In this document: piece after piece, positions 37,946-50,329 of the stretch
Numbering within the stretch: position 1 is the first letter of the stretch
Layout of the letters: every line of letters starts with the position of its first letter
Assembly: GCF_954871325.1 (NCBI RefSeq)
Contig: NC_088775.1
Location: forward strand, 70,533,561 to 70,597,560
Direction: 5' to 3'
Source: Gordionus sp. m RMFG-2023
Lineage: Eukaryota > Nematomorpha > Gordioida > Chordodea > Parachordodidae
DNA: 64,000 nucleotides
The notes under the pieces: generated by a model
Told to the model about the DNA's origin: nothing
What the model saw: the letters and a program-made list of their open reading frames with translations, nothing else
Database searches by the model: none
Program-made: the position numbers and the translations under genes

Positions 37946-39560
37946 ATTTAAATAAAATTTATTTAAAGATATTCCATAATTTATCATTTTAACTGTATAT
38001 TTCAATTTAAAATATTCTTTTAAAACAATTTAACTAAATGGGTCTCGAGGATTTTTTTAAAACTATTAGCAATACATATATTATACTTTTATTTACAATA
38101 TCAAAATAATTCAAAACAAAAAAGAAATATATTCGTAATTATAAATATAATCATTTATCATTATTGGTGCACTATTTATTATTAATTTATTTTAGACTGT
38201 TGGATTTTATTAGTTGATTATCTCCACTCTCCTTATTTATTTCATAATTTAACCATGATTTATTAGAAAACTTCACCAAATTTATCTTTATAAATCTCCT
38301 AATAACCGATTCAAATGGATGTCCATTTATGATAAACTCATAAAATACCCAGGTAAATTGCGAATTGCAATGACTAAACTACGAATTGAGCAAATTAATG
38401 ATATTATGATAAAATGTTTCAAAATAGGATGACTTATATAAAGTTAAAAGGAATAAACTACGAATTGCCGTATTTTATGTTAAATTAAAACGACTAAAGT
38501 GAATCATGCTGTTATGCAATAAATATTTTTATATATCACTCGCTATCCAATCCAGTGGATAATAATAAAATCTTTTTTCATTTTTGTAATCTAATATACG
38601 CTTATTGACTTTTTTATTCTTCACTTTTATATCTAATAATAAAATAATATTTTATTTCTACCATTCCATGTCAAATCAATCAAACATTTTCGGCCGATCC
38701 CTTTTAAAATTCTTAAAAATTTTATGAATTATTAAGATAGGTAAGTAAATGAATGATAAAGCCGTTTATTTTAGCTCGCTAGCACACCTGGTTCCCGAGA
38801 TATAGAGGCTCAAAGGGGAATTTGCAAAATTTTTATATTACTTATATCTCAAAAACTGTTTATAGTAAAAAAGTATATTATATATCAAATTGTAGGTAAA
38901 AAAAAATCTCTAAAGGGCTACTAAAAAACAATAAAGATTGGCGCCAATTTGAGCCGTTAACTTTCGGTTTACTTATTTTGCTTTACTTGGGTTTTTAAAC
39001 AAAAAAAGAAGTTTGTATTCGAAATTTTTTTTTTCTTTTTATTTTGACACCTTTGCTAAATTATATACAATGTCAAAACTTTGGCAATGCTATCGAATTT
39101 TCCAAAATATACATTTTTATTTAAAACTTGAAAAAAAATAGATGGCGCAAATGGCAAATTTTATTCCAAAGGAAAATGAATATATTCATACATTTATAAG
39201 AAATGTGATAAAAATTTCCAGTTCTGCCCCCACCCTCCACAATCCTTAATAGTTTTACATTTTTTATATCTCGACTTTGCTACTATGGCGGATGACTTAT
39301 CCACTCGATAATGTATAACAGCTTCATTAAAAAACAATATTTTATTAGACATTATCTATTATATTTTATGAGCATATTATTTAACAAAATAAACTGTTTA
39401 AAACGATCTCTATTTCTATATAATATTTTTTACTTGCCCGTTCAGATTTATTTTAAACAATCGTCTGTTTACCAAAACATTCAGGATTTGAAGAATACAA
39501 AAACATATATTCTAGGTGCAGATCTTTTTATTCTATATAATAGATGGACGTACCAAATGT
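37946..39560. other. interior of the 41-bp-unit foldback block
   Basis: Mostly A+T-rich DNA between the two minisatellite arms. Two isolated degenerate units in arm orientation lie at 38350-38500. Near 38690-38960 there is moderately less A+T-rich DNA (TTTCGGCCGATCCC, CACCTGGTTCCCGAGATA) without a recognisable protein. An 84-codon frame at 39311-39565 has no known domain. Confidence 0.5.
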
Positions 39561-39566
39561 TATAAT

Positions 39567-40085
39567 ATCAAAATGTTGCAACCCATTTAATCTAAAAAGA
39601 CATGCTCATTATCGCAAGAATTTAAGAATGATTATGACCCAAAAAAATTTAGAAATCAATTTTTATTTCTATATTAAGAAATAGTGAAAACATTCAAGTT
39701 CAAAAATTATTAATTTAAATTAATTTATGATAGCTATAACTTAAATTTATAGATATTCATTAAAATATTAAAATTGGATTATCTAAATTTTGTAATCTTC
39801 GCCCAGAGAATTGTGTATCAGTTGGCAGCAACGGTACCCATTCAATATGTGTTAGTTCCATTCATCAAAACACTACTGATGAATTTGGCCAAAATTACTT
39901 CTGCTTTTCAGATGGAGCAGCAGCAAAATATAAAAATCGCAAAAATTTAATCAGGTGATTTTGAGATAAAAGCTGACTGGAATTTCTTCGCCACATCTCA
40001 AGGCAAATATGCCTATAACGGGGTCGGAGGTACAGTCAAACGTTTAGTGCCAGGACTAGTTTATAAGACCTGTTTCAGAACAAAT
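39567..40085 (+). pseudogene. relic of an arthropod-type transposon-associated protein
   Basis: Blocks in order on the plus strand: CCNPFNLKRHAHYRKNLRMI (39570), then HSICVSSIHQNTTDEF, YFCFSDGAAAKYKNRKNLI, and after a frame change WNFFATSQGKYAYNGVGGTV with KRLVPGL. This order (C-P-----H-KNLR, C---IHQN, FSDG--AQYKN-KN, WNFFATSHGK--CDG-GGT-KRL) belongs to a large family of uncharacterised, probably transposon-borne proteins that I recall from arthropods and cnidarians. I cannot name its enzyme class with certainty. The cysteine expected near CDG is replaced by tyrosine-asparagine. It sits inside the 41-bp-unit foldback block, so it may be remains of that element's own gene. Confidence 0.55.
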
Positions 40086-40490
40086 CAGGCGCGTACTTAG
40101 GGGATGGGCAGGGAGACAAATCCCCCCCAAAGTCAAAAAAAGCTGATGCCGGATTATATTTTTCAAAAATATTATTGTTAATATTAATTTATATTTGTTA
40201 ATATTTATTCCTATCTCATATATATATTTAATTATATTTATTTATCACATTCATCTACTAAGTTATTTTATCAATTAATTTCAATTTCAAGTTTTTCTTG
40301 GCGTAATTTACCTATTATTTTCAAATTTTAGTGGCGTATTATTTATCTAAATTTCTAGTCAAATAATAATTATCTCTGAAACTCCTTGGCCAACAGGGAG
40401 ATAGATATTGCAAGCTTGTCCAACGAGATCGAGTGTCCACCATCAAGCAGTAAACACTTTTATTGAGTTAGAAATTTTACATCATATACT
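40086..40490. mobile_element. CAGGCGCGTAC terminus, later copy
   Basis: The terminus CAGGCGCGTACTTAGGGG is followed by a C-run and by AAATATTATTGTTAAT, as at 15977. It cuts into the end of the protein relic that finishes at 40085. A right end was not found before the minisatellite arm resumes at about 40495. Confidence 0.5.
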
Positions 40491-40494
40491 GTTT

Positions 40495-41440
40495 AGACAA
40501 ATTAATTTAACATTAAATATGGCAATTCGTAGTTAATCATTTTAATTAAACATTAAAACGGCAATTCGTAGCTTAGTCATTTTATTTTAACATTAAAAGG
40601 GCAATTCGTAGTTTAGTCACTTTATTTTAACATTAAACACGGCAATTCGTAGTTTAGTCATTTTAATTTAACATAAAATAAGGCAATTCGTTATTTAGTC
40701 ATTTTATTTTAAAAATAAATATGGCAATTCGTAGTTTAGTCATTTTAATCAAACATAAAATACGGCAATTCGTAGTTAAGTCATGACAATTTATTATTAA
40801 TTACCGAAATTCGTAGTTAAGTAATTTTATTTAACATTAAATATGGCAATTCGCAGTTGGGTATTTAACATAAAATACGGCAATTCGTAGTTTAGTCACT
40901 TTATTTTAACATTAAATACGGAAATTCGAGTTTAAATTGAACATTATATTTGGCAATTAGTAGTTTGGTCACTTTATTTTAACATTAAATACGGCCATTC
41001 GCTGTTTAGTAATTATATTTTAACATTAATTATCGAAATTGGTAGTTTAGTCATTTTAATTTAAGATTAATTACCGCAATTCGTATTTACTCATTATAAT
41101 TCAATCATTAATTACCTAAATTCGTAGTTTAGTCAATATATTTAAACATTATATAGTGCAATTCGCACTTTTAAGTCATATTATTTTAACACTCATTACG
41201 GCAATTCGTAGTTTAGTCATTTTAATTTAACATAAAATACGGCAATCGTAGTTTAGTCACTTAATTTTAACATTAAATACGGCAATTCGCAGTTTAGTCA
41301 CTTTAATTTAATATAAAATATGGCAAATCGTAGTTTAGTCACTTAATTTTAACACTAAATACGGCAATCCTAGTTTAAATTTAACAATATATATGGAAAC
41401 GTAATTTAGTCATTTTAATTTAACATTATATATAGCAATG
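40495..41440 (-). repeat. 41-bp minisatellite, inverted right arm
   Basis: About 22 units, read on this strand as TACGGCAATTCGTAGTTTAG with TCACTTTATTTTAACATTAAA-like spacers, the inverse of the array at 35545-37945. The arm is shorter and more decayed than the left one. It abuts the arm of the next foldback block at about 41440 without a spacer. Confidence 0.88.
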
Positions 41441-42124
41441 GGTAAAAATAGATATTGTTAACATTTTAAATTAAAATTTCAGTGAAGATGTACCATACGA
41501 AAGTGACAATTGTCATAATCGTTATTTTTGAACTTTTTTGAATTTTTTTAAAGCAAATGGGTAAAAATAGATATTGTTAACATGTTAAATTAAAATTTCA
41601 GTGAAGATGTACCACAGGAAAGTGACAATTGTCATAATCGTTATTTTTGAACTTTTTTTGATTTTTTTAAAGCAAATGGGTAAAAATAAATATTGTTAAC
41701 ATGTTAAATTAAAATTTCAATGAAGATGTACTACAAGAAAGTGACAATTGTCATATCGTTATTATTGAACTTATTTGAATTTTTTAATGCAAATGGGTAA
41801 AAATAGATATTGTTAATATGTTAAATTAAAATTTCAGTGAAGATGTACCACAGGAAAGTGTCAATTGCCATAATCGTTATTTTTGAACTCTTTTGATTTT
41901 TTTTATATATAACATAGAAAACTGACAATTGTCATATGTAATATTTTTAAACTTTTTTTATTAAACAAGGATAAAATAAAGATATTTTGAAAATTATTTA
42001 TTATTTCAAAACTATTTTCTCTAAATGCAAATAAACTAAATTTATATCTCTAATAATCACCTGACTCACAATCTACATAAAATGTTATAAATATTAAATA
42101 GACAATTCTTCCAGAACTTGATGA

Positions 42125-43673
42125 TGTTACATCTGAATATTTATTATTGTAAAGGTTAAGATATATTTTAAAAGGTCACGTTATATATTTTAAAAGGACG
42201 TTATTTGTATATTATATTATAACTTTCCGACATGTAATATTATAATCGAGGTTAATCAAATTGCATATTATTAGAAGATTGGATAATTATATAAATATAT
42301 ATATACCAAAAGAATTACAAATAAAATTCATTATCGTTTTTTAAACTTTAATCGATTTAATAGTTGGCGACGAGGTAAAAGGTTGCAGCGGTTTTCTGTC
42401 TTCGGTCAAGTTAAATATTATTAAGAATTATAATTATTTTTTGCAGCTGTTTTCTGTCTTCGGTCAAGTTAAATATTATTAAGAATTATAATTATTTTTT
42501 TGTTAAAAAAATAAATAAATTGATTTAGCAATTATGGATAAAAGATGAATGAGATAAATGGGCTACTGACGACTATGGACACATAAAATATCCTCAAAAT
42601 TTTCTATTGATAGAGGAGCAATTGATTTCATTAGATTAAGTCGCGGCCCTATTGAATCCGTAATGAGATATATAAAAAATATATATATATAAAGGAGCTA
42701 GCTCGAAGATGCGAATTTGAAGATAACGTAGAACTAAGAATTCGCGATCATTTAATCGCTGGAGAACTATGTTTACGATACCCAGATATTAAAGATGAAG
42801 ACCAACCGTTAAACTTAAACAAAGTTATAGAATTTATGATAATGATAAAGGGCACTATCAAAATGATTGATGCAGTCTATTTAGATTTCCATGGATTATA
42901 GAATTTATAATGATAAAGGGCACTATCAAAATGATTGATGCAGCCTATTTAGATTTCCATGGATTATAGAATTTTAATGATAAAGGGCTTATCAAAATGA
43001 TTGATGCAGCCTATTTAGATTTCCAAGGATCATAGAATTTATGATAATGATTAAGGGCACTATCAAAATGATCTACGATTGAGAATAATTCTACCAACGA
43101 ATCGCAAAAATTGCTATAGATCTACAGATAAATGATGATAAAATAACAAGCGAAAATAAAACAGTGATGGTGGGAACAATTAGTTGAAAAACTAGAATCG
43201 CCATCACAATCCTGGAAAAGGGGAAAAAAATAAACGTACAAAACCGTATTAAAACCTCCCGACCAACTAAGGGAAAAATTAGACAAAATCAAATCAATAA
43301 TAACAATTGAAAAAGGAAGGCAAACGGGTTATCCAACAAGGGAACTAAAGCCAACAAAAAAAAATTAATAGATACACTTAAACTTGGTAAATAAAAAGAT
43401 TGGTAGACGATCTAACTTGGTGGGAAAGAAGATATGTTACATCTTAATATTTATTATTGTAAAGTTAAGATATATTTTAAAAGGTCACGTTATATATTTT
43501 AAAAAGACGTTATGTATTATATTATAAATTTTCGACATGTAATATTATATTATCGAGGTTAATCAAATTGCATATTTTTAGAAGTTATATTGGATAATTA
43601 TATAAATGTATATATACCAAAAGAATTACAAATAAAATTCATTATCGTTTTTTAAACTTTAATCGATTTAATA
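42125..43673 (+). mobile_element. short Ty3-like LTR element, nonautonomous fossil
   Basis: Two direct LTRs of about 238 bp start TGTTACATCT and end GATTTAATA, at 42125-42362 and 43435-43673. The element is flanked by GATGA at 42120-42124 and 43674-43678, a 5-bp target duplication. Just inside the left LTR is a TTGGCGACGAGG block in the place of a primer-binding site, and just before the right LTR is a purine-rich GGGAAAGAAG tract. The interior of about 1.07 kb has a gag-like stretch with ELARRCEFEDNVELRIRDHL and a 60-70-bp tandem repeat (42830-43070), and no pol. The LTRs differ by a handful of substitutions and several small indels, so it is not very old. It is broken and far too short to be autonomous. 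Confidence 0.9.
42830..43070 (+). repeat. tandem repeat inside the LTR element
   Basis: Nearly four copies of a unit of about 65 bp containing GATAAAGGGCACTATCAAAA, GATTGATGCAGCCTATTTAG and TTTCCATGGATT. It lies at the end of the gag-like stretch. Confidence 0.8.
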
Positions 43674-45254
43674 GATGATATTAAATATTCCATGTGCATC
43701 TTTTATAGTATTTAGCTCCATATAAGGAAAAAAATTAGTATTAAATTTTAAAATTTTGGGTTACAACACAACATTGAAAAATTTAAAAATAAATTTTAAG
43801 TTAAGAACCCTTCTATAAATTTAGGTAGCTGACATATAAATGCAATATATAAAAAATTTAAAAATGGTTGGTTCAGTTTAGATTCTCTTTAATAACGGTT
43901 AATATATATTTAACAAATCGTTTCAGGTTTGGTTTAGCTGAGTTAATAATCAAGCTAAACCTTGGATATGAACTAAAAAGATTTTACAAAAAAACCATTG
44001 TTGAAACAAATAAAGTCATCGAAAAAACACAACAAATAAACTGAATTGTATTGTTAAAATGTTAATTTTGATATATTTTTCAAATATAGCATAAATTTTT
44101 TGAACTCTATAATTGTCCCATATATAATATTTCTCTATAAAATCAAGATCTACAAAATAATTCTCTACAAAGGTACACCTTCACTGAAATTTTAACTTAA
44201 CATGTTAACAACAATATTTTTATCCATTTGCTTTAAAAAAATTCAAAAAAGTACAAAAATAACGATTATGACAATTGTCACTTTCCTGTGGTACATCTTG
44301 ACTAAAATTTAAATTTAACATGTTAACAATATCTATTTTTACCCATTTGCTTTAAAAAAATTCAAAAAAGTTTAATAATAACGATTATGACAATTGTCAT
44401 TTTCCAGTAGTATATCTTCTCTGAAATTTTAATTTAACATGTTAACAATATCTATTTTTACCCATTTGCTTTAAAAAAATTCAAAAAGGTTCAAAAATAA
44501 AGATTATGGCAATTGTCACTTTCCTGTCGTACATCTTCACTGAAATTTTAATTTAACATATTAGCAATATCTATTTTTACACATTTGCATTAAAAAATTC
44601 AAAAAAGTTCAATTATAACGATATGACAATTGTCACTTTCCTGTAGTACATCTTCACTGAAATTTTAATTTAACATGTTAACAATAAATATTTTTATCCA
44701 TTTGCCTTAAACAAATTCAAAAAAGTACAAAAATAACGACTATGACAATTGTCACGTTCCTGTGGTACATCTTCACTGAAATTTTAATTTAACCTGTTAA
44801 CAATATCTATTTTTACCCATTTGCTTTAAAAAAATTCAAAAAAGTATAAAAATAACGATTATGACAATTGTCACTTTCCTGTGGTACATCTTCACTGTTT
44901 AATTTAACATGTTAACAATATCTATTTTTACCCATTTGTTTAAAAAAATTCAAAAAAGTTCAATAATAACGATTATGACAATTGTCACTTTCCAGTAGTA
45001 TATCTTCTTTGAAATTTTAATTAAACATGTTAACAATACCAATTTTTACCCATTTGCCTTATAAAAATTCCAAAAAGTTATAAAATAACGATTATGACAA
45101 TTATCACTTTCCTGTGCATCTTCACTGAAATTTTAATTTAACATGTTAACAATATCTATGCTTTAAAAAAAATTTCAAAAACAACGATTTATAACAATTG
45201 TCATTTTCTATGGAACATCTTCATTGAAATTTTATTTTTACATCTTAATAATAA

Positions 45255-48200
45255 TTTTTTGAAGTAAATAGGTTAGTAAGCATGTTAAATTAAAATAAAA
45301 ATTTAATAAAGATGTACCGACAATTTTCATAATCGTTATTTTTTAAAACTTTTTTTGACATTATATGTGTAAAAAAAAATTTGTATTAAAAAAAATTTAT
45401 ATTAAAATTTCTATGAAGATAGTAACACAAAAAAGTGCAATTATAATAATCGTTATTTTTAACTTATTTGATTTATTGTATCGTAAATAGGTTATAATTA
45501 TTATTATTAAGATGTAAAAATAAAATTTCAATGAAGATATACCATAGAAAAGTGAAAATTGTTATAAATCGTTGTTTTTGAAAAATTTTTTAAAGCAAAG
45601 ATATTGTAAACATGTTAAATTAAAATTTCAGTGAAGATGCACAGGAAAGTGATAATTGTCATAATCGTTATTTTATAACTTTTTTGAATTTTTTTAAGGC
45701 AAATAGGTAAAAATTGATAATGATAACATGTTAAATTTAAATTTCAGAGAAGATATACTACTGGAAAGTGACAATTGTCATAATCGTTATTATTGAACTT
45801 TTTTGAATTTTTTTAAAGCAAATGGGTAAAAATAGATATTGTTAACATGTTAAATTAAAATTTCAGTGCAGATGTACCACAGGAAAGTGGCAATTGTCAT
45901 AATCGTTATTTTTGTACTTTTTTGTTTTTTTTTAAAGCAAATGGATAAAAATATTTATTGTTAACATGTTAAATTAAAATTTCAGTGAAGATGTACCACA
46001 GGAAAGTGACAATTGTCATAATCGTTATTTTTGTACTTTTTTGAATTTTTTTAAAGCAAATAGATAAAAATATTTATTGTTAACATGTTAAATTAAAATT
46101 TCAGTGAAGATGTACCACAGGAAAGTGACAATTGTCATAATCGTTATTTTTGTACTTTTTTGAATTTTTTTAAGGATAAAAATATTGTTGTTAACATGTT
46201 AAGTTAAAATTTCAGTGAAGGTGTATCTTTTTAGAGAATTATTTTGTAGATCTTGATTTTATAGAGAAATATTATATATGGGACAATTATAGAGTTCAAA
46301 AAATTTATGCTATATTTGAAAAATATATCAAAATTAACATTTTAACAATACAATTCAGTTTATTTGTTGTGTTTTTTCGATGACTTTATTTGTTTCAACA
46401 ATGGTTTTTTTGTAAAATCTTTTTAGTTCATATCCAAGGTTTAGCTTGATTATTAACTCAGCTAAACCAAACCTGAAACGATTTGTTAAATATATATTAC
46501 CGTTATTAAAGAGAATCTAAACTGAACCAACCATTTTTAAATTTTTTATATATAGCATTTATATGTCAGCTACCTAAATTTATAGAAAAGTTCTTAACTT
46601 AAAATTTATCTTTCAATTTTTCAATTTGTGTTGTAACCCAAAATATTAAAATTTAATACTAATCTTTTTTCTTATGGAGTTAATACTATAAAAGATGCAC
46701 ATGGAAAATTTATCATCAAGTTCTGGAAGAATTGTCTATTTAATATTTATAACATTTTATGTAGATTGTGAGTCAGGTGATTATTAGAGATATAAATTTA
46801 GTTTATTTGCATTTGGAGAAAATAGTTTAATAATGAAATAATAAATAATTTTCAAAATATCTTTATTTTATTCTTGTTTAATAAAAAAAGTTTAAAAATA
46901 TTAAATATGACAATTGTCAATTTTCTATGTTATATATAAAAAAAATCAAAAAAGTTCAAAAATAACGATTATGGCAATTATCACTTTCCTGTGGTACATC
47001 TTCACTGAAATTTTAATTTAACATATTAACAATATCTATTTTAACCCATTTGCATTAAAAAATTCAAAAAAGTTCAATTATAATGATATGACAATTGTTA
47101 TTTTCCTGTAGTACATCTTCACTGAAATTTTAATTTAACATGTTAACAATAAATATTTTTATCCATTTGCATTAAAAAAAATTCAAAAAGTACAAAAATA
47201 ACGACTATGACAATTGTCACGTTCCTGTGGTACATCTTCACTGAAATTTTAATTTAAATGTTAACAATAAATATTTTTATCCATTTGCCTTAAAAAAATT
47301 CAAAAAAGTACAAAAATAACGATTATGACAATTGTCACTTTCCCGTGGTTCATCTTCACTGAAATTTTAATTTAACATATTAACAATATCTATTTTTACC
47401 CATTTGCTTTAAAAAAATTCAAAAAAGTACAAAAATAACGATTATGACAATTGTCACTTTCCTGTGGTACATCTTGACTAAAATTTAAATTTAACATGTT
47501 AACAATATCTATTTTTACCCATTTGCTTTAAAAAAATTCAAAAAAGTTTAATAATAACGATTATGACAATTGTCATTTTCCAGTAGTATATCTTCTCTGA
47601 AATTTTAATTTAACATGTTAACAATATCTATTTTTACCCATTTGCTTTAAAAAAATTCAAAAAGGTTCAAAAATAAAGATTATGGCAATTGTTACTTTCC
47701 TGTGGTACATCTAATGATATCATTGGGTACATCTTCACTGAAATTTTAATTTAACATATTAGCAATATCTATTTTTACCCATTTGCATTAAAAAATTCAA
47801 AAAAGTTTAATTATAATGATATGACAATTGTCACTTTCCTGTAGTACATCTTCAGTGAAATTTTAATTTAACATGTTAACAAAAAATATTTTTATCCATT
47901 TGCCTTAAAAAAATTCAAAAAAGTACAAAAATAACGACTATGACAATTGTCACGTTCCTGTGGTACATCTTCACTGAAATTTTAATTTAAATGTTAACAA
48001 TAAATATTTTTATCCATTTGCCTTAAAAAAATTCAAAAAAGTACAAAAATAACGATTATGACAATTGTCACTTTCCTGTGATACATCTTCACTCTTATTT
48101 TAATTTAACATGTTAACAATAACTATTTTTACCCATTTGCTTTAAAAAAATTCAAAAAGGTTCAAAAATAACGATTATGACAATTGTCACTTTCCTGTGG

Positions 48201-49865
48201 TACATCTTCATTAAAATTTTAATTTAACATAATATCTATTTTTACCCATTTGCTTTAAAAAAATTCAAAAAAGTTCAATAATAACGATTATGACAATTGT
48301 CATTTTCCAGTAGTATATCTTCTCTGAAATTTTAATTTAACATGTTAACAATATCTATTTTTACCCATTTGCTGGCACAAAAATAAAGATTATGGCAATT
48401 GTAATTTCCTGTGGTACATCTTCACTGAAATTTTAATTTAACATATTAGCAATATCTATTTTTAAGCATTTGCATTAAAAAATTCAAAAAAGTTCAATTA
48501 TAACGATATGACAATTGTCACTTTCCTATAGTACATCTTCATTGAAATTTAAATTTAACATGTTAACAATAAATATTTTTATCCATTTGCCTTAAAAAAA
48601 TTCAAAAAAGTACAAAAATAACGACTATGACAATTGTCACGTTCCTGTGGTACATCTTCACTGAAATTTTAATTTAAATGTTTACAATAAATTTTTTTAT
48701 CCATTTGCCTTAAAAAAATTCAAAAAAGTAACAAAAATAACGATTATGACAATTGTCACTTTCCTGTGATACATCTTCACTGAAATTTTAATTTAACATG
48801 TTAACAATAACTATTTTTACCCATTTGCTTTAAAAAAATTCAAAAAGGTTCAAAAATAACGATTATGACAATTGTCACTTTCCTGTGGTACATCTTCACT
48901 GAAATTTTAATTTAACATAATATCTATTTTTACACATTTGCTTTAAAAAAATTTAAAAAAGTTCAATAATAACGATTATGAAAATTGTTACTTTCCTGGG
49001 GTTCATCTTCACTGAAATTTTAATTTAACATATTAACAATATCTATTTTTACCCATATGCTTTAAAAATATTCATAAAAGTACAAAAATAACCTTTATGA
49101 CAATTGTCACTTTCGTGTGGTACAGCTTCACTGAAATTTTAATTTAAAATGTTAACAATATCTATTTTTACCCATTTGCTCTAAAAAAATTCAAAAAAGT
49201 ACAATAATAACGATTATGACAATTGTCACTTTCCTGTGGTACATCTTCACTGAAATTTTAATTTAACAGTAACAATATCTATTTTTACCCATTTGCTTTA
49301 AAAAATAAAAAAAGTTCAAATAATAACGATTATGACAATTGTCACTTTCCAGTAGTATATATTCTCTGAAATTTTAATTTAACATGTTAACAATATCAGT
49401 TTTTACCCATTTGCCTTAAAAAAAATTCAAAAAATTTTAAAATAACGATTATGACACTTGTCAATTTCCTGTGCATCTTCACTGATATTTTTATTTAACG
49501 TGTTAATAATATCTATGTTTTAAAAAAAATTTCAAAAATAACGATTATAACAATTGTCACTTTTCTATGGTATATCTTATTGAAATTTTTATTTTACATC
49601 TTAATAATAATAATTATAACCTATTTACGATACAATAAATCAAATAAGTTAAAAATAACGATTATTACAATTGCCCATTTTTTGTGTTACTTACATTACA
49701 TCTTCATTAAAATTTTAATATAAATTTTTTTTAATATAAATTTTTTTACCCATATATGTCAAAAAAAAGTTTTAAAAAAATAACGATTATGAAAATTGTC
49801 GGTACATCTTTATTAAATTTTTATTTTAATTTAACATGCTTACTAACCCATTTACTTCAAAAAAT
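45255..49865. mobile_element. foldback element of 118-bp units, copy 2 of the giant palindrome
   Basis: Ends are TTTTTTGAAGTAAATAGG on the left and the near inverse ending TTTACTTCAAAAAA on the right. The first roughly 330 bp of each end match in mirrored order (AAGCATGTTAAATTAAAATA, then GATGTACCGACAATTTTC, then TTATTGTATCGTAAATAGG). The left arm (45255-46210) has about seven units. The right arm (46900-49865) has about two dozen in minus orientation, with internal block duplications such as the run repeated near 47230-47480 and 44260-44300. The interior at 46230-46900 has no recognisable gene. The unequal arms point to expansion by unequal exchange. Confidence 0.85.
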
Positions 49866-49889
49866 AATATCAAATAAATAATAATTTAC

Positions 49890-50120
49890 TATAACATTAT
49901 AAAATATGAAGATCTTTGAAGATCGTTGATCTAAAATATTTTTAAATAAAAGATCTTCAAAATATCTCGATCTTTGAAGATCGTTGCTCAAAATTTTTTA
50001 AAAGTAAAAGATTTTCAAATTTTCAGATCATAAAAGATCTTGCTCAATCTTTTGTACAACTCTAGATCACAGAATTTGCGTTTTGCCGTCCTTTTTTAAT
50101 AAAAAACGTGACGCTTGCTC
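49890..50120. other. repeats of AGATCTTTGAAGATCG and spacer
   Basis: The partly palindromic word GATCTTTGAAGATCGTTG occurs near 49913 and 49971, with further GATCTTC and AAGATCTT copies up to 50042. It may be a short MITE remnant. The rest is spacer up to the Harbinger terminus. Confidence 0.45.
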
Positions 50121-50329
50121 GGCTGCATTAAAAGTGGAGACGGATCCGATTTCACGTCAAAACATCTGATTTGACGGCGTACGACAAGGCTTGCATAGTG
50201 ATTTTTTTTAACGTTTCGACTTAAAACAGATTAGACATTATTTTATTTTTTAAAATGAACCAATATTCTTTACTTAAATTATATATGATCTCTTATTCAA
50301 GAAAGAAAAAAATATAGTTAATTCGAAAA

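Larger units (their letters stand above)
41440..45254. mobile_element. foldback element of 118-bp units, inverted copy 1 of the giant palindrome
   Basis: The left arm (41440-41950) holds about four to five units in plus orientation. The right arm (44150-45254) holds eight to nine in minus orientation. Units share the palindrome ATGACAATTGTCAT, GTGAAGATGTACCA and a GTTAACATGTTAA block. The interior (41950-42120 and 43679-44150) is the reverse complement of the interior of the next element (46230-46900), including CCAGAACTTGATGAT and GCTGACATATAAATGC. An LTR element was inserted in the interior at 42125-43673. The right arm ends abruptly at about 45254, where the next element begins. Confidence 0.85.
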
